Positions 23,279 to 34,262 of a DNA stretch of 64,000 nt are shown piece after piece. The DNA is from Alnus glutinosa (taxonomy: Eukaryota; Streptophyta; Magnoliopsida; Fagales; Betulaceae). How positions within the stretch are numbered: the first letter of the stretch is position 1; the number at the start of each line of letters is the position of its first letter. Under the pieces are notes generated by a model, which saw only the letters and a program-made list of their open reading frames with translations, made no database searches and was not told the DNA's origin. The stretch is taken from assembly GCF_958979055.1 (NCBI RefSeq), contig NC_084899.1:6421001-6485000 (forward strand). The letters are read 5' to 3'. Made by a program: the position numbers and the translations under genes.

Positions 23279-26200
23279 GCGGAATTGTTTAATGTAGTCT
23301 TAGCTAATGACAAGGATTCTTCTTCCAAATTGGGAGCTTATACTGTTTATAACAATCTGTTCATAGCTTTCCATATGGCATGTATTAGTTAAGCCACAAC
23401 TGGCATGTATTATTTTGCCTTCTGTATTTTAGTGTTTGAAACTGTCCCACTCAAATGCTATTTAGAAAGCAAGGAAAAGCATGAAATTGTAAGGCCTTGT
23501 TTCGAGTGTGTAAATTTGAAAATTTCAGTACAGTAGTTACTATGTGATTGTGCAGTTTTGTGCCTTGTTAAAAAGTGGTTATCGATTGTTGTGGTCAGTT
23601 TACATTTCTTCTTGATTGCTCAACTGAATGGTGAGTTACTGTTGTGTTGGTTAAAAATCTATTTGCTACCAAAATCGTGTAAAGGGTCATCTTACAAGTC
23701 GTCAAGCATTCACTAGAAGATGCAGCTCTCAATAGAGCTTACATATAAAAGCCGAAATCTCATAGGAAATTGTTTTTACTTTCATGAAACTTCTTGCTTG
23801 TCCGGCACATCGTGAAAAGGAAATTACATTAATCAAAGCCTACTTTCCACCCCTGCTTTTCTGTCTGAAAATTGAATCAAGTTAATGAAAACCAATGTCA
23901 TGTTCATCTTCAATGGCAACACCCAAATCACGCATGCCAGGAAAAAACTAGACACAATATTTGAAAACAAAACAATATTGTTTCATAGTTTCAAAGGGTT
24001 TAGATTTTTTTTTTTTTTTTAACTGATATTCAAGTCAAAAGTCCCATTATTTACTGCCACGAGACTATTCAATTAGTAACGCAACACAACTGGAAAACCG
24101 TATACCTATTGAATGAATATATAGGTGTAGCATCGAAAGTTAAAGTAAATAACATAATGCTCCATAAGGCAAGTATCAACCAACTTAAACTACAATAAGA
24201 TTAAACAAGATGAAACCAACCATGAACAAAAGATTAACATTCATATACAATACAATAACGTTTTCCTTTTTACCTCCAACAAACACCATTCAAATTTTAA
24301 GAAAAAACAAAAAATGCCATCAAGAAATAGTTTAATTGGCCTTCACCCCATTCTGAATGTTGCCCACCTGATCAGAAGCCATTTGACAAGCTAGAATAGA
24401 CCACCGTAACATTCAACCTGACAAAAATTTCTCAAGGTGTAAACTAATACTGGAAAAAATTGACCAACAAAAAATAAAAATAAAAATAAAGTTGCACATA
24501 CCTTGCTCAAGCATCAATGTAACTGGGAAAATCTCTTTGGCTTTCCATTTGGTTGCCAATAAAGATTAAAAGAAATGGAATTTTGCACACATAAACCCCC
24601 TATGCAACTACCACAAATGCATTTCTCAAAAAAAAAATAATAATAATAATCAAATAATAATAATAATAATCATGCCAATCGGGTAAACTACTCTTGCCCT
24701 TTTTTCAATGCCGAGATCCTCATATTTATTTTAAAGCAACCAAACCCACATGTAAAGCATGGACCAAAGAATTTAGCCTATTCAATTTTTCCAAAAACAG
24801 AGAATTCATGCCATACCAACCTGGCCAAGCAACAGAGAACAGCAAACAATAGAAAAATAGACAGCCATTCTTCTTATGTAAAACATAAATACAAAGAAGT
24901 AATATAAACAGAACAATTATCAAAAGCCTTCATCTTCATGAACAATCTGACAATTGAAGATTCACCAATAGGAATATTGACCAATTTTTTTTTTTAGGGA
25001 AGAATATTCTCTAATAGTTTAAGCATGTCAAGCAATTATCTAATAAATCAACTATCATATTGAATGGCATGTATGAGCAAAGGATCTTGCATGCAAAGGA
25101 GGCCTATCTGGAAGAATGCCATGGCAATATAAGCACATTACAACATGATTTTGCAAGAGGCTAACATACATTCCTTTGCTAATGTTCTAGATGCAAGGTT
25201 TTCCAGCCTAAGCCTGCTCCAATTTTGGTTGTCTTCAAATCCTAGTCCATTCAAAGAGAACCCAGAACAAAGAAAAAAAAAAAAACCAGATCATTGAATG
25301 TTGAAAAAGCAAATCGAACCCAAAACATAACAAAGAAACAAAACCAAAAAACTTCAGAAAAACCTAACCTAACCCAACCAGACTTGCGAGCTAAGTACAT
25401 TCAGATTTACTAAAAAAAAAAGATAGAATTCTGCTGTTTCTTTAGTTCAGCTCATAGAATTCTAGTGTTTTCTGATGCAGATCGATTGAGATTGATGAGG
25501 AAATCCTCCACAAACCCATTCGGTACTTGAATTGAGTGATCTTGATGTGTGCAAGCCAAAAACAATTTATAATAGAACCCATAAAATGAAAAGAAAACAA
25601 GAGAATTTATAATAATAACACCAAAAACAATAATTATAATTATAATAAATCAAAGGAATTTTTTATATGCATGTCCTCTTTCTCTCCCGCCCACCATCCG
25701 TCTTCCTCCCTACACAAGAAACAGAGCATAGAGCTCTTTCTTTCAAAGTCTCATGTCTGACTCTCACTCTCTCGTCTTTCTTAACGAAGGAGACTCAAAG
25801 ATCAGAAGAATTTCTAGAGGTAATCTTTCACTTCCTCCCTTTCTTCTCTCTCTCTTGAGGGTAAGTTGGGTTTTGCGTTTAGACGATTTATTGTGAAGAA
25901 ATCTGATTGTACTTCACTTATTTTGATGAGTTTTGATTGAGAGAAATCTGATTTACGTGATTTCAGTGAAGAAATCTGAGAAATCTGGGATTTCCGTAAA
26001 CCCCTGTTCTTTTGATTATGTTGCAGCATTTTTTGGTTGTGTAGGCTAGAAATGAGGTAAGAAAGAAAAAAATAATATTTAAATGAAGTAGAGAAAGATC
26101 ACTATGAATGCTCTTTTAACATGTTTTATTGCAACACTAAATCATAACAAAAAATAGTCAGAAAAAGAAGATCAAGTTCTTCTCAAAGAGAATGAAGCTC

Positions 26201-26640
26201 CAGAGTCAATAGATAAAAACAAAGAGAAGGGTGATCCAGTTCTTCACAAAATGATATTACCAAATTTTTAGGTGCACACTTTTTTGACAGTGAAAATCGC
26301 CGTCGGATCCAAATAATGGACTGTTATTTTTACACTAGTACACTAGCAGATCTTCAAAAACTTAAAATAAGCAACAGAAATTATATATTTCGGAAATGAA
26401 ATGGATGAATCATTACTTTTGTGGAACCCGCAGATAACATCCGGCTGCTAAAAGGTGTTATATAAACATACATCTAAAAATCTTTGAAGCAGTTAATCAG
26501 TAATCAGGCAGATGAGTAATGGAAATTACAAAAGGGAGAGGTAACGCTCGGATATACTTACCAGATCGGAGCAATCAACCAAAAGTAGACGAAGGAATAA
26601 CAGGAAACCATTGGAATGGGTGGACTAGGAAAGAATGTTT
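23279..26640. other. Pack-MULE interior without recognised gene
   Basis: Mostly AT-rich. At 25670-26070 there is a pyrimidine-rich leader-like segment with splice-like sites (GAGG/GTAAGT near 25860; GTTGCAG at about 26022-26028; GAG/GTAAG near 26058), which looks like the 5' end of another captured gene. At 24337-24390 the minus strand has a short frame, MASDQVGNIQNGVKAN and stop, of unknown origin. A (TAA)n tract lies at 24638-24672. Confidence 0.4.
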
Positions 26641-26659
26641 CTGCCAACAGTTATTCTTT

Positions 26660-26830
26660 CCTGTCCGCTGGAGCGAGCTGGAGAGAGAGGGGCTGCGGGC
26701 GGCGGTCCGGAGCGAGCGGGAGAGAGAGCGGGGCTGGGGGCGTCAAAACCGGAGCGAGCGGGCAGGGCTGGGGGCGGCGGTCCGGAGCGAGCGGGAGAGA
26801 GAGCGGGGCTGGGGACGGGGACTGTACGGA
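26660..26830. repeat. GC-rich tandem repeat (GGAGCGAGCGGGAGAGAG units)
   Basis: At least three imperfect units built on GGTCCGGAGCGAGCGGGAG, AGAGAGCGGGGCTGGGG and GCGGC, just inside the right terminal inverted repeat. All three frames give Arg/Gly/Glu-rich open stretches, which is a compositional effect. It mirrors the GC-rich block inside the left end. Confidence 0.7.
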
Positions 26831-27029
26831 GAGAATTCAGAGAGAGAGAGGGGGGGGGGGTGCGTTCAGCGTTGGGGGGAAATGAAAATTTTCATTTCCC
26901 CCCAACCGGTTTTGACTCTTACTGTGATATTAAAAAAATTCAGAAAAAGGATGAAAAGCTTACTTTCCACGTAAGCTGTTGTAGAATTGTTGTAACAATT
27001 GTGTACGAGAATCATTTCTCGATATATTA

Positions 27030-27808
27030 TTATTCGCTTTATCTTGTTGAGTATATATATATATATATGACTGAAAAATAATTAAGTCCCGTATTAGAAA
27101 AATATCTTAAGATTGAGCCCAAATCTATTTACTTAAACTTTTGGGTTAGATTGTGTAGGTATGTTTTCATATGTTATATTAATTATAAACTCATTGAAAG
27201 AACCGCTTAGCGATATAAATCTCCCCAACATATATATATCTGACAGATCAAAAGTGCCATGAACTTTGATTACAAAACACAAGGTAAATAAAGAATAAAA
27301 AAAAATTACAAAACACAAGGTAAATAAAGATTAGGAGTTTCTCTCCAAATCTTGTAGGAGTTTCTTCATATATTACAATATTGTACAGGTTGTTTATTGG
27401 AACAAGCGGCCGATATTCTTTTAGGCATAGAGAGTAATACGAGAATATCAGTATATATATAGTGGTCAACCTGCAGTACGGTACATGATATTTTAGAGTT
27501 TTTCAAAACACGTCTATACAATTAGAGTTTACTTATAAAATATGTTAAGATGAAATTCTAAATCATTATTATTAAAATATAGCCGCACTCCTGTGAACGG
27601 AGGCACATTGCCGAACCATGTAAATTTGTATCTTGATTATTTATTTATTGGCTGTCTCTTTTTAATTTCATATTATTCATTATTATTGTGCACGATAACG
27701 ATACTGCGGTAAAAGGTTAATATGACATGCATGCTAGACCTTGTTCATGGTTCATTTACAATTCCTCCTATGGCGGCTACGGGTAAATAGAAACAACGGT
27801 AACTGGCC
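27030..27808. other. Intergenic, AT-rich, no gene seen
   Basis: Contains a short direct repeat (ATTACAAAACACAAGGTAAAT near 27269 and 27305). No coding support. Confidence 0.55.
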
Positions 27809-27811
27809 TAA

Positions 27812-28198
27812 GAGCACTCACATTGGATCATGTAAAAGCCCCTCTAAATCTATAATAGATAACAAACTCACAAAAACACCCCTCCATTGGATTATCTATC
27901 ATAAATCTAAAATAGAGTTTTGGTAGATTTGTGAATAGTGCAACTCTACATGTGGAGTTGCACTATTCACTAATCTATCCATTATTTTATTGTTTTGTAT
28001 ATACAAAAAGTGAAAAAAGTAAAAAGACAAAAAGTAGAAAAGAGATAAAAAGAATAAAATAAGAGTAAAAAAAGAGTATAGAGTTAATAATAGATAATTG
28101 GATGGAGTGTGCCTTTAAAACCCATTAGCTAAACTAGATAAAGTGAGTTTTGATTAGCTATTTTAGATTGAAATATACACGATCCAATGTGAGTGCTC
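27812..28198. mobile_element. PIF/Harbinger-like MITE, 387 bp
   Basis: Perfect inverted ends GAGCACTCACATTGGATC / GATCCAATGTGAGTGCTC, flanked by the 3-bp duplication TAA (27809-27811, 28199-28201). A TWA duplication and a GAGCA terminus are typical of the PIF/Harbinger superfamily. The middle has a second palindrome, TGAATAGTGCAACTC / GAGTTGCACTATTCA (about 27932-27970). No coding content. Confidence 0.88.
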
Positions 28199-28253
28199 TA
28201 AGGCAAAGACTTAGCTGACTCTGCGGAAAACCAATTCTACCTATAAAGCATCC

Positions 28254-28450
28254 ACAATATTATCCAAATCTGCTTGGATTCTCAGATCGAATCCTACGAG
28301 TGAATTTCAGTTTTAGTTGGTGAGTAAGTTTCGTTAAGTTAATGGGGTTCCAGGCTTTTTCCTTTTCAGTCTAAGGATTCCCGTTTGCCTGCCTGTCGAG
28401 CCCCTGCCCGCAACAAGGCCCACCCTGCTGAATCTTTCATTCATTTGCTA
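28254..28450 (+). repeat. Diverged duplicate of segment at 33825-34015
   Basis: Shares an ordered series of short matches with 33825-34015: CAAATCTGCTTGG, CGAATCCTA, GAATTTC, GGGTTCCAGGC, TTTCAGTCT, then TTGAATCTT/CTGAATCTT and CATTTGCTA. Spacing is similar. Unknown family. It could be an old segmental copy. Confidence 0.55.
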
Positions 28451-28501
28451 ACATGCTTATAGTCCAAGAACCACCAATTTTACATAATTTTATAAGCTAA
28501 A

Positions 28502-28745
28502 TGATAGGATTCTCGAATAATCTATGTCCCTTGATTTCCTCCTTGATTTCTCTTGATTTTGCTTGAATATTATTACGTTTGTTTTGAGTTTATTTCTATA
28601 TTGGGCTTATTCTGCCCCTATAGATCATAAGATGTAGATCGCTCAAAGTGGTCAATTTATCCTTTCAATGTATATATATATTATTTTTATTTTCAATCGA
28701 TAGAAACCCTTGGGTTCTATTATATGGTACCAGATCATCGCTTTT
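28502..28745 (+). mobile_element. Possible LTR plus primer-binding-site remnant (fossil)
   Basis: TGGTACCAGATC at about 28726 resembles the initiator-Met primer-binding site used by Copia-like elements, and the 220 bp before it starts with TG. No internal genes follow within the next kilobase. Low confidence because the LTR end is not canonical and no partner LTR was found. It looks old and broken. Confidence 0.25.
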
Positions 28746-29547
28746 GGGCAGCTTAACTGACGTTTTGTGGGTGGTGTCGTTGGCTGCGAGTATCACGATA
28801 GCATTTAAGCGATCGAAGCTCGAGTGCAGACAGCACTCGAGCACAAGCAAATAAAAAGGCTCGAGCACAAGATAAAAAGGGATCAAGCACCTATGGAGTT
28901 CGAGCGCCTTCACTTGCTTTTTGCAAAATCTCGAATACGTTAGTGCAGTGTGCAGTGCTCTTCCAGTGGGTGTTTGTGACGGGATGGATGGGTTCTCTGT
29001 GTAGTTGTGCTCAGTGGTAGAGGGCAGTTTGCAGTGGCTGTACAAGGTGTTGGCGAAGCGGTGTTATGGGCTTAATTTCTCAAGCACATAATAGATCAAT
29101 AGAAGAAGGGTAATTCGAAGAACCTTAACTCCTCACAAATCAACTCTAAAACTGAATAATATTAATCTTTGCTTAATTATATTAAAGAATTTATGGTGTC
29201 TTTAAATAGACAATTACAATACATAGTAGAACTAAAAGTCTAACTAGAATAAAAACTACTTCTAATGTTATTAATAATGATAACATATTATCTATAACAT
29301 TTAAACTCTAATCTAATCTTAATTCTAATGTTATTAACAAAAATAACTTATTATCTCCAAGTTATTTCAGTCTTAAACTCCTAATGAATTTATGCATTCT
29401 TATTCTAAATTAAGAAAGTCTTGCTACTACAAGACTTCTTCTGCCATAGGATATAGACGTAACACAGTGGAAGGCCGCCTATGGCGGTGCAAGGAGGAGA
29501 GAAATTTGTTGAAGGAGGAAGAAGACAATGGTCGTTTGGTTGTACAG

Positions 29548-29760
29548 ATTTAACATGGTATCATAGCAGGGGTCCTGAGTTCGAACCTTAGCCTATCTCT
29601 TTCATTTACCTCCAATTTCTATTAAATATTTCACATGTTAGACCTCATCTATTAAAAGGGAGTTTGAACCAACACGTGAGGGGGGGTGTTAAAGTATTGA
29701 TTAAGTGATTAAATTTACGGCTATATCTGCTCGCTACCTCTGACAAGCAAGAGTATTGAA
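29548..29760 (+). mobile_element. TRIM-like LTR-element remnant (fossil)
   Basis: TTTAACA at 29549-29555 is followed by a primer-binding-site-like TGGTATCATAGCAGGGG (29556 onward). About 120 bp later comes a purine tract GTGAGGGGGGG (29676-29686), then TGTTAAAGTATTGATTAAG, a typical LTR start. So a tiny internal domain of about 130 bp lies between an LTR end and an LTR start, as in terminal-repeat retrotransposons in miniature. The full upstream LTR was not found, so the copy is broken and probably old. Confidence 0.55.
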
Positions 29761-30817
29761 ATCCAAAAGTCTTAATAGCATAAAAGAGCTCGATCAGTAC
29801 ATGGAGTATTTTCGGGGACTAACCAAAATTTAGCTTTTGTGCCTTTTTTCTGCGTATCAAAGTGTTCAAGTACTCTCTCAATGTATTTTTTCTGCGACAA
29901 GTGCTACAACTTTCTCTCTTTTTTATCCCTATAAATTAAATCATCATCCTTAAGATTTTCTTCGCAGCACCAAGATCCTTCATTTCAAACTTATCACCCA
30001 ATTGAGATTTCAATCTCTTAATCTCTAAGATGCTTTTCGCAACAATATATAGAGCAAACAAACCATCAAATAATGAATAGTATTATTTAGTTGACTCATC
30101 TACAACTGCCATATAACAGCTGAATGATGTAATAATCAAAAACAACCATTGAATCAACTCTTGTAAAAAAAAAAAAAAAAATCAAATGTTATTCCAATAA
30201 CGGATTTTTATTGCCACATATCCAATCATATGACAATCATATTATACAAGAGTTTACCAAATAAAATCACTCTAACAATCACATTTAATACGCACTAACT
30301 ATCATAGTTTATTCTTGCATAACTATGACTCAGAAAGATTGTTAAAAAGACTGTTTGAAACTAGAAAACGATCTCTTAAGCCGACAACCACAATCTTCTA
30401 TTCCTTATGCTATGAACCTATGCATATAGATGATATTTTCAAGTCATCCACGTATGTTGACTTGACTCTTGAGCTAAAATAAGCGACTGTTTTAGCTCGT
30501 TCATTGTGGGTTATGGTGTTGGACTATACTCTCAAAACTCACGGTGGTTAGGTTTTGTGGAGGGCAGCCTAAAAAATCAGTCAAATTAAAGAAAAGGACG
30601 CAAGGCGGCTGCAAAACATCTTTCGCCAAAACACATGCACAACTACCCCGGCCCACCGCGCGCGCGCCGTCACCTCAACATGCATATTGCTCAAAGGATC
30701 ACCATCAGGACAAAAGAAGGCAAATCACTGTTTTACAAAGAGCTAACTGCGAATATATATATATATATATATACACACATACACACAACAATTATTTAAT
30801 TACAAAGGTAAACTAAG
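29761..30817. other. Intergenic, no gene seen
   Basis: AT-rich with a short GC-rich stretch near 30645-30670 (CGCGCGCGCC) and an AT/AC microsatellite at 30754-30788. Nothing coding is supported. Confidence 0.55.
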
Positions 30818-31136
30818 CTTCACTCACCTCATGTTTAGGTGAGTTTGCACTCATATTTTTAAAATTTAAAATTTAAAATGTCGGGTTTTCATGTCTTAAA
30901 CCTTTTAATTACACTCTTACAAGTTTAAGATTAAATCGAACCGTAAAGAGAAATTTAAAAAAATACAAAATTACCCATATTAAAAAAAAAAATATGGGTA
31001 TTTAAAGTATTTTAGCCTCCTCCGACCAAGAGTGATATTGCAAAATTTTAAAATATGAGAATCCGACATTTTAAATTTTTAAAATTTAAAAATATGATTG
31101 CAAGAACGCCTAAAACACCGGGTTTGGTGAAATTTC
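30818..31136. mobile_element. MITE / fold-back, about 320 bp
   Basis: The left arm (TTTGCACTCATATTTTTAAA, then AAAATGTCGG) is mirrored by the right arm (CCGACATTTTAAA, then AAATATGATTGCAAGAACGCC). The centre is itself a palindrome (TACCCATATT...AATATGGGTA). It lies just downstream of the first glyoxalase-like gene. No target duplication could be fixed. Confidence 0.65.
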
Positions 31137-31260
31137 TCACTTACAAATTCCAGGTTCAAGTATTAGCTACTGTATACAATATGAAAGTAAAGACAAATGT
31201 TGGCCCAGAAAAAAGAAAAACAAACAAACAACAAAGAAATGTTCTCGAGGTTTATTTTAG

Positions 31261-31625
31261 CTAGGCACAGTGAAGATAATCTTCCGTTAAGTGAAGAGAA
31301 GGAAGGCATGTCAATCGTTGCTGCGGTGCCATTTGGATAATTTGCTGAATCTGCTGCTGTTGCTGCTGGACATTGCAATGGACGAGTGAGCATGATGATC
31401 GGCCGGTGTCAGCAGTTAAAGGAATCACCGGTAGGTTGTCGCAGTTGCAGATTTCTATCATTGTGCCATCTGGGTCGTGGAAGAAAAGCTGATCCACGTA
31501 AATGCCGCCCTCCTCTACTCTACTCTTCACGTACTCTATCGTCATCTCCTTCAGATTTTTCTCCACGGTTGCCATGCTCTCACACTGCCGAAATTAACAT
31601 GCTGATTTAGTACATATAAACAGAG

Positions 31626-31667
<42 letters not shown>

Positions 31668-32286
31668 AGAGAGAGAGAGAGAGAGAGAGAGTACAAACTT
31701 GGAAAGAAATGTGGTTGCCCTTGGGATTGATGTGGCTAATCTTGGGCATGTTATCAGGGTCTTCAGATTGGATGAGGTGTATGCCGATACCATAATTGAA
31801 TAGCCTATTCAGAATCCAAAACCAAAAGGAAATGATTAACATTCAGTGTCATTTCAAAACAGAGAAAACAGATTCTTTCAAGAAGGTTGAATTTATATTG
31901 AATCACGCCATGAACCGTACGTGAAGAATCTTGCACAATATCATTTTGTCGCAGAGAAAAAATTTCAACAAATTGTTAAGGATTATTTTCTATTATTCAT
32001 GTTTTCAAGAATATCAAAGTGAATTGCACCATGCGCGCACCATCAAAAAAAGCTTCATCAACAAAATACAAGAACTGTAAGAATTATTCATGTGCTCAAA
32101 GGATGTTGAAACTGTGATCTTAATTAATTACCATGCACCATCAAAATTAAAGGAACCGGGCCTTCTGATAGGAGAGAAACCAAGAACATTCTGGTAGAAA
32201 TCAAGAGCTTTCTCCAATGATCTGCTCACGAGCGAGATGTGATTCAAGGATTTAAGACACAGGGGATTTCCCATGCTTCCCTTCAT
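31261..32286 (-). CDS. Glyoxalase-I-like VOC family protein, copy 1 (GLYI4/GLYI7-like)
   Basis: Three exons on minus: 32286-32132, 31804-31699 and 31584-31261, giving 194 aa, with consistent phases (2, 0). Exon 1 encodes LKSLNHISLVSRSLEKALDF and FYQNVLGFSPIRRP, exon 2 GIGIHL and NHISFQ, exon 3 VDQLFFHDPDG and MIEICNCDNLPV. This is the vicinal-oxygen-chelate fold. His16 and Glu131, with His83, are in metal-ligand-like positions. The best match I recall is Arabidopsis At1g15380 (GLYI4) / At1g80160 (GLYI7), cytosolic proteins linked to methylglyoxal tolerance and jasmonate responses; direct glyoxalase activity is not proved for this class. The C-terminal tail contains a short Gln tract (VQQQQQQIQQIIQ) coded by a CTG/CAG-type repeat. 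ATG choice: 32286, with a second in-frame ATG at 32274. Confidence 0.9.
31637..31693. repeat. (GA)n microsatellite in intron 2 of glyoxalase-like copy 1
   Basis: It fills about half of the 114-bp intron. On the gene strand it is a CT run starting a few bases after the GT donor. The paralogue has a diverged GACAGA version of the same tract at 38094-38172. Confidence 0.9.
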
Positions 32287-32431
32287 CTTTCTCAACAAAC
32301 TAATTAACAAGAGTCGTTCCGCCAATTAATTCTCCAGAACAGAGAGTCAGAAACAGTGGGATTACCAGAGGAAGATAATTGAAGAAGATTATGAGGCAAA
32401 ATTTGAATGGGGTTGAGGAGCTACAAATGCT

Positions 32432-32443
32432 GGTATATATAAA
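32432..32443 (-). promoter_or_regulatory. TATA box of glyoxalase-like copy 1
   Basis: On minus it reads TTTATATATACC, about 150 bp before the start codon. Copy 2 has a comparable element at a similar distance. Confidence 0.5.
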
Positions 32444-32586
32444 TCAAGAAAGTGTGAAGATTGCCGAGATATTACATGGCTCTGCGTTGTTCAGATATAT
32501 AGACAAAACAGAGCGACAGACACCGAGGTTTGGATTGCGGGCACGTTTCCTATTTGGTTTCGGATAGCGATATATGTATATTACAC

Positions 32587-32652
32587 GTAGTTACGTCGTT
32601 GATCACACCTGTCAAGATTAGCATTGTCCTTTTATATATTCTGACAAGTTCT

Positions 32653-32684
<32 letters not shown>

Positions 32685-33296
32685 CTTCTTCTAGACTTTT
32701 ATTTATATAAAATAGTTTGATGTTCCTTTTGCAAGCTAAATATTTGCTGTCGGTACCAGGCTGTTGCAGACCAACGGACATCTTCATATGAAAAGTGTGA
32801 TCGTTTAAATTAACAAGAAATTAAACGGGAAAAATGTACTGCACAACTTTTTATTGTGAGTCGAATCCACGTCATCTTTTAGTTATTTTTTCAGCGCGCC
32901 CCCGATTTTGACTAAATTAATTTATTTTATAATGAGTATCATGTGTTTTAAATTGAATATCATGTGTTTTCTTGGAACTTGACAACAATGACAAGAATTC
33001 CCAATTGATACGAGAAAATGGACCGCTCCATTTGTTTGGACAGGTATTTAAAACTTATTTAAATAGGCAATTTTATTGTACTGTCCTGATTCCAATCGAA
33101 TAAAAATTTAAGCTTATTTTTGTGGAGTACAATTTTTTAGTAGGAAAAGTGATCATACACTAAATAATTATTATAGGCTCACTCAATCAGCCCTTACTTA
33201 AAAAATGAACAAAAGCTACAAATCAGTTGTCAAGCAGTACGTATCGGAATGACCTTTACCCTTGAACCATCATCCAAATAGCATCAGGAATTAATT
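32587..33296. other. Intergenic, no gene seen
   Basis: AT-rich sequence with a T/C-rich tract at 32655-32695 and no coding signal. Confidence 0.5.
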
Positions 33297-33394
33297 GGAG
33301 AGGAGCCGATCCTTTATATTTATGGGTATTTTTGTAATTTTATACCATGTGAAATTATAAAAATATCCCTTATATAAAATATCGGCTCCTCTCC
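33297..33394. mobile_element. Small fold-back element, 98 bp
   Basis: GGAGAGGAGCCGAT at the left is mirrored by ATCGGCTCCTCTCC at the right. The inner arms (TTATATTTATGGGTATTTTTGTAATTT and its complement) pair nearly end to end, so a transcript would form one long hairpin. No clear target duplication. Confidence 0.75.
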
Positions 33395-33824
33395 GATTTC
33401 TTTCAACTGAAGAGGATTCTGGTCCCATCCAAATGGGCTTTTACCCTCGTCCATCCCATCGACTGAAGAATGCTTAATTCCTAGGGGTCCTCCCCTTTCG
33501 GACCCCCAAGCTTATGCCCCTAAATGGTCGATATACCATATATGAAAGGAACGATATCCTTATTTACTGTTTATTAGCTTATTTAAACTCAACTCCGTAA
33601 GGAAACGAGCGGTTGGAGGCTTGGAGTATCCCAACCGAAGGAAAACATTAATTCATGAGTATATGCCACCTTTCAGATTGGTCCGTTTACCTTTAGTCCC
33701 TGTCATATCAAGTCTACTAATTACCATATTGACGAACGGCCTTACAAATGAAGGTAATCAACGGTCCTAAGCCCTCTCTTCAGTTTTCTCTTCCAAAAAT
33801 GCCCTACTGACCTAAGCATCATTA

Positions 33825-34015
33825 ATATTCAAATCTGCTTGGCTTATCTGGGGCCGGGACAACCAATTAAACCGAATCCTAGGACTGAATTTCGGGTCAC
33901 GTACGTAAGCCGGCCACCTAAAATTGGGTTCCAGGCAATTGCTTTCAGTCTTGCCTTCCTCCTTACATGCAACGCTGTCCCTGTTGAATCTTCATTTGCT
34001 ACACGAATGGCTCAA
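33825..34015 (+). repeat. Diverged duplicate of segment at 28254-28450
   Basis: See the partner copy for shared motifs. This copy carries an open 69-codon frame starting at 33839, but the partner copy does not keep it, so it is unlikely to be coding. Confidence 0.5.
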
Positions 34016-34262
34016 AGGAGTAAACAATTAATTAGTGCAGTTGTTTAAGGCCTCATATTCTATAATGGTCCTGAACAAAAAATCAAACACCTTTTTATCA
34101 TTCTTATCATTATATCATTCATTGGGTAGCACTATAACTACCCAAGGATTTAGGGAAAATATAGAGAAACTGATCACGTGGGCGATTTTTTGTGACTTTT
34201 TTCAAATTTTCCCTATATTTAGGGAAGGGAACCACCTATAGGGTTTCCTTCCCTAAATATAC

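Larger units (their letters stand above)
20940..27020. mobile_element. Pack-MULE: Mutator-like element carrying captured host gene pieces, 6.1 kb
   Basis: The left end GAGAAATGATTCTCGTACACA (20940 onward) is mirrored at the right end, which finishes in CATTTCTC at 27020. The inverted repeats run about 150 bp at moderate identity, sharing GCTTACGTGGAAAGT and TGAAAATTTTCATTTCCCC-like inner blocks. They probably extend through a CT/GA tract and a GCGTTGG motif to about 200 bp. The insertion is bracketed by a perfect 9-bp duplication, GATATATTA (20931-20939 and 27021-27029), so it is a single Mutator-superfamily event. No MURA transposase was found. Inside lie a GC-rich leader-like block (21180-21420), exon-like pieces with intact splice sites (22489-22582; 23124 onward) and a chloroplast chaperonin exon piece. 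A second leader-like region with GTAAGT donors is at 25670-26070. This is the layout of a Pack-MULE. Confidence 0.88.

Noticed and set aside
20940-27020. Autonomous Mutator transposase
   Set aside because: I looked for MURA-type conserved blocks on both strands and saw none of useful length; the element appears non-autonomous.
26519-27081. Overlapping open frames of about 90-150 codons rich in Arg, Gly and Glu
   Set aside because: Three frames are open at once because of GC-rich tandem repeats and AGAGAG tracts. No frame has domain-like content, and the region is the end of the Pack-MULE.
29556-29590. tRNA-Met-like sequence TGGTATCATAGCAGGGG with TTCGAACC
   Set aside because: It lacks a complete cloverleaf and sits between LTR-like ends, so it is a primer-binding region of a fossil element and not a tRNA gene.
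33839-34048. 69-codon open frame
   Set aside because: It falls in a diverged repeat whose partner at 28254-28450 does not keep the frame.
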